A stretch of 7,196 bases of DNA. It comes from Actinoplanes liguriensis (GTDB lineage: Bacteria > Actinomycetota > Actinomycetes > Mycobacteriales > Micromonosporaceae). Position 1 is the first letter of the stretch. Each line of letters starts with the position of its first letter. Below are positions 5,381-7,196 of the stretch, piece after piece. The notes beneath the pieces are model-generated. The model searched no databases and was not told where the DNA came from. It saw only the letters and a program-made list of their open reading frames with translations. The translations under genes were made by a program, and so were the position numbers. Where the stretch lies: assembly GCA_000715855.1 (NCBI GenBank), contig KL571288.1:1-7196 (forward strand). Direction: 5' to 3'.

Positions 5381-6730
5381 TCAGTGGTTGTGACCGGCGT
5401 GCTCGTCCTCGCTGGCGGCACGAAGGTCGTCCAGGGAGAGCACGTTGCCCTCGCTGTCCTTCATCGTGACCTGCTCCATGACCGACGCGAGAGCCTTGCC
5501 CCGGCGCACGTCGCCGAAGACGGCAGCCGCGGCGCCCGAGCGGACCAGCTGGTCGTAGTACTGCTGAGGCTGCATCTGGGCGCGCTGCGCCCGGTGCACG
5601 ATCTCGTGGCCGAACTCGTCGTCGGTGACCTGCACGTCCTCGGCGTCGGCGACGGTGTCGAGCAGCAGCTGGATCCGGACGCCCTCCTGGGCCGCGTCGG
5701 TCAGCTCCTGGTCGATCTGCTCCTCGGTCTTCTCCTCGGAGGCCAGGTAGTCCTGCAGGGTGGCGCCGATCCGCTCGAGCTGGTCGGTCATCGCCTGCTT
5801 GCGGCCCTCGACCTCCTCCTTCACGACGCCCTCGGGCGCCGGGATGTCGGCGGCGTCGACGAGCTGCTTGAGAGCCTCGTCACGGGCGGCGTAGATCTGC
5901 TCGACCTTCTTCGCCTTGGTGAGCCGCTCGCGCAGGTCGCCGCGCAGCTCCTCCAGGGTGTCGAACTCGCTCGCGAGCTGGGCGAACTCGTCGTCGATCT
6001 CGGGGAGCTGCTTGTCCTTGACGGTCCGGACGACAACCTTGACCTCGGCGTCACGGCCGGCGAAGTCGCCGCCCACGAGCTGGGTGGTGAAGGTGGCCTC
6101 CTCGCCGGCGGACAGGCCGACCAGCACCTCGTCCAGGCCGGGCAGAAGCTGCTTGCTGCCGACCTCGTGCGAGATGTTCGTGGCCGAGCCGCCCGGGACC
6201 TCTTCGCCGTCGACCGTGGCGTTCAGGTCGAGCTGGACGTAGTCACCCTCCGCAGCGGCACGCTCGACGGTCTTCAGCGTCGCGAAGCGCTCACGCAGGC
6301 CGCTGATCTGCTCGTCGATCTCGCTGTCGCCGATCTCGACGGCCGGGACCTCGACGGTGATCGTCGACAGGTCCGGGATGGCGATCTCGGGGCGGACGTC
6401 GACCTCGGCCGTGAACTTCAGCGGCGCGTTGTCCGAGAACTCGGTGATCTCCACCTCGGGGCGGCCGAGCGTCTTGACGTCGTGCTCCTGAACCGCGGCC
6501 AGGATCTGTTGCGGAATCGCCTCCTGAACGGCCTCGTTGAGAACCGCTCCACGGCCGACACGCTGGTCGATGACCGCCGCTGGGATCTTGCCCTTTCGGA
6601 AGCCCGGCACCTGAACCTGCGCGCCGATCTCCCGGTACGCCTTCTGCAGGCTCGGCTTGAGCTCCTCGAACGGCACCTCGATGGCGAGCTTCACCCGAGT
6701 CGGGCTCAGAGTCTCGACGGTGCTCTTCAC
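5381..6730 (-). CDS. tig: Trigger factor, ribosome-associated chaperone
   Basis: A 449-residue protein. Trigger factor binds the ribosome at the exit tunnel and shields and folds nascent chains, with proline isomerase activity. The N-terminal domain carries the ribosome-binding signature GFRKGKIP (43-50). An FKBP-type isomerase domain covers about 160-240 (EGDYVQLDLN..., QLLPGLDEVLVGLSAGE). The charged C-terminal helical domain (about 250-425) forms the substrate cradle. The tail is acidic and ends HAGHNH. The start is GTG at 6728-6730, because AAGGAG (6738-6743) lies 7 nt upstream and MKSTVETLSPTRVKL is the usual beginning. The frame is open further up to 6838, but that would run through tRNA-Pro. 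It is followed by a strong terminator; 38 bp separate it from tRNA-Pro. Confidence 0.97.
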   Translation of the reverse strand: MKSTVETLSPTRVKLAIEVPFEELKPSLQKAYREIGAQVQVPGFRKGKIPAAVIDQRVGRGAVLNEAVQEAIPQQILAAVQEHDVKTLGRPEVEITEFSDNAPLKFTAEVDVRPEIAIPDLSTITVEVPAVEIGDSEIDEQISGLRERFATLKTVERAAAEGDYVQLDLNATVDGEEVPGGSATNISHEVGSKQLLPGLDEVLVGLSAGEEATFTTQLVGGDFAGRDAEVKVVVRTVKDKQLPEIDDEFAQLASEFDTLEELRGDLRERLTKAKKVEQIYAARDEALKQLVDAADIPAPEGVVKEEVEGRKQAMTDQLERIGATLQDYLASEEKTEEQIDQELTDAAQEGVRIQLLLDTVADAEDVQVTDDEFGHEIVHRAQRAQMQPQQYYDQLVRSGAAAAVFGDVRRGKALASVMEQVTMKDSEGNVLSLDDLRAASEDEHAGHNH

Positions 6731-6768
6731 AGGCGTACTCCTTGTTGCTGCGGGTAGTTGATGATCAG

Positions 6769-6842
6769 TCGGGGTGGCGGGATTTGAACCCACGGCCCCT
6801 CGCTCCCAAAGCGAGTGCGCTACCAAGCTGCGCCACACCCCG
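6769..6842 (-). tRNA. tRNA-Pro, anticodon TGG
   Basis: A 74-nt cloverleaf: acceptor CGGGGTG paired perfectly with CACCCCG, D stem GCGC/GCGC, anticodon stem CTCGC/GCGAG with loop TTTGGGA (anticodon TGG at 6806-6808), and a T arm with TTCAAAT. The discriminator is A; CCA is not encoded (next bases are CT). It lies upstream of tig on the same strand with no terminator between them. Confidence 0.96.
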
Positions 6843-6853
6843 TGGCGTCGGCC

Positions 6854-6859
6854 AGTGTA
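6854..6859 (-). promoter_or_regulatory. -10 element for tRNA-Pro
   Basis: TACACT on the minus strand fits the TAnnnT pattern and ends 11 bp upstream of the tRNA 5' end, leaving a leader of only a few bases. I see no good -35 at 16-18 bp. Confidence 0.4.
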
Positions 6860-6935
6860 TGCGGTCTGCTTACCCGCGTGTGCGCTGGAGTCACCTGCTG
6901 GGGAATCCGGTTCGCGCGGACGGCAGATGATTCAG

Positions 6936-6941
6936 TAAGCT
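6936..6941 (+). promoter_or_regulatory. -10 element for tRNA-Gly
   Basis: TAAGCT lies 31 bp before the tRNA-Gly 5' end. The best upstream hexamer, TTCGCG (6911-6916), is a poor -35 with a 19-bp spacer. The call rests on the -10 form and position only. Confidence 0.35.
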
Positions 6942-6972
6942 GTGCCCGAGACCCGGGAAGTTCCGGGGCCTC

Positions 6973-7046
6973 GCGGGCGTAGCTCAATGGTAGAGCCTCA
7001 GTCTTCCAAACTGATTACGCGAGTTCGATTCTCGTCGCCCGCTCCA
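6973..7046 (+). tRNA. tRNA-Gly, anticodon TCC
   Basis: Acceptor GCGGGCG (6973-6979) pairs perfectly with CGCCCGC (7036-7042). D stem is GCTC/GAGC, anticodon stem TCAGT/ACTGA with loop CTTCCAA (anticodon TCC at 7005-7007), and the T stem GCGAG/CTCGT encloses TTCGATT. Discriminator T is followed by an encoded CCA (7044-7046). It is transcribed away from tRNA-Pro. Confidence 0.97.
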
Positions 7047-7053
7047 AGCGTTC

Positions 7054-7073
7054 ACGCTGGTGACAGCGTTTTT
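7054..7073 (+). terminator. Intrinsic terminator of tRNA-Gly
   Basis: ACGCTG and CAGCGT form a 6-bp stem closed by a GTGA tetraloop of the stable GNRA type. It runs directly into a five-T tract (7069-7073). It begins 7 nt after the encoded CCA. Confidence 0.75.
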
Positions 7074-7114
7074 GACCTAGCTAGACATTGAAAATCTTCT
7101 ATCGCTCAGCCAGA

Positions 7115-7134
7115 TTGCTAGGGTTTTGCTAGGG
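7115..7134. repeat. Two 9-bp direct repeats TTGCTAGGG
   Basis: TTGCTAGGG occurs at 7115-7123 and again at 7126-7134, 11 bp apart, about one helical turn. The surrounding 70 bp (7071-7140) is about 43% GC, far below the rest of the window, and holds repeated CTAG. Just downstream of a tRNA gene this could belong to an attachment site of an integrating element, but nothing proves it. Confidence 0.4.
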
Positions 7135-7159
7135 ATCTTGGCCCCGCGCTACCCAACCC

Positions 7160-7196
7160 CTGTCTCTTATACACATCTCTGATGGCGCGAGGGAGG
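7160..7196. other. Sequencing-library adapter (Tn5 mosaic end plus 454-type tail), not genome
   Basis: Bases 7160-7178 are exactly the reverse complement of the 19-bp Tn5 mosaic end used in Nextera tagmentation. Bases 7179-7196 (CTGATGGCGCGAGGGAGG) match the reverse complement of the 454 primer A tail joined to that end in early Nextera kits, lacking only its last base. This is an untrimmed adapter at a contig end. Genomic sequence stops at or before 7159. Confidence 0.96.

Noticed and set aside
5351..6757. A 468-codon rightward open frame opposite tig
   Set aside because: It is the antisense shadow of trigger factor. The product is dominated by Leu, Val, Asp, Arg and Gly with no recognisable domain, while the other strand gives a complete, well-known protein.
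6731..6838. N-terminal extension of tig by 36 codons
   Set aside because: It would translate through tRNA-Pro and ignore the excellent SD 7 nt before GTG 6730.
7160..7178. A natural Tn5-type transposon end
   Set aside because: The mosaic end is an engineered hybrid and is followed directly by a 454 primer sequence, so it is library adapter.

Overview
The window is high-GC bacterial DNA that looks like a filamentous or related actinobacterium. The evidence is GC-rich third codon positions, GTG starts, two adjacent clpP genes, a TTGTCCACA-type DnaA box and a GTTCGC-N5-GCG ClgR-type box. A member of the Micromonosporaceae (Actinoplanes/Micromonospora type) is my best guess, but this is inference from protein flavour, not a database result. 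The right end is the physical end of a contig: the last 37 bases are sequencing-library adapter, not genome.

Layout, left to right. Bases 1-460 hold no full gene. They carry a good leftward promoter with a perfect palindrome just upstream of it, a possible 40-residue leader ORF, and what looks like the first five codons of a leftward gene that leaves the window. A small rightward two-helix membrane protein (461-676) converges on a leftward Nit-type carbon-nitrogen hydrolase (694-1488). Upstream of the hydrolase lies a roughly 300-bp patch with a 32-bp tandem repeat and a cluster of DnaA-box-like 9-mers. Beyond it is a GNAT-like acetyltransferase module (1792-2364) whose 3' end appears lost. 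Its frame stays open through the repeat patch into the hydrolase.

The right two thirds is the conserved proteostasis block, all leftward: tRNA-Pro(TGG), tig (trigger factor), clpP1, clpP2, clpX, then the GNAT module starting at the clpX stop codon. Trigger factor folds nascent chains. ClpP1 and ClpP2 are expected to form the mixed proteolytic barrel, and ClpX unfolds and feeds substrates into it. A strong hairpin separates tig from clpP1, and a second hairpin separates clpP2 from clpX, so I expect three transcription units: (tRNA-Pro-)tig, clpP1-clpP2, and clpX-GNAT. The clpP1 upstream region has a ClgR-type box about 59 bp upstream of a predicted start site, consistent with the known ClgR control of clpP1P2 in actinobacteria.

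At the far right a rightward tRNA-Gly(TCC) with encoded CCA and its own terminator is followed by a short AT-rich, CTAG-rich stretch and then the adapter. I do not see a convincing wholly new system. The most unusual place is the GNAT / tandem repeat / hydrolase junction.
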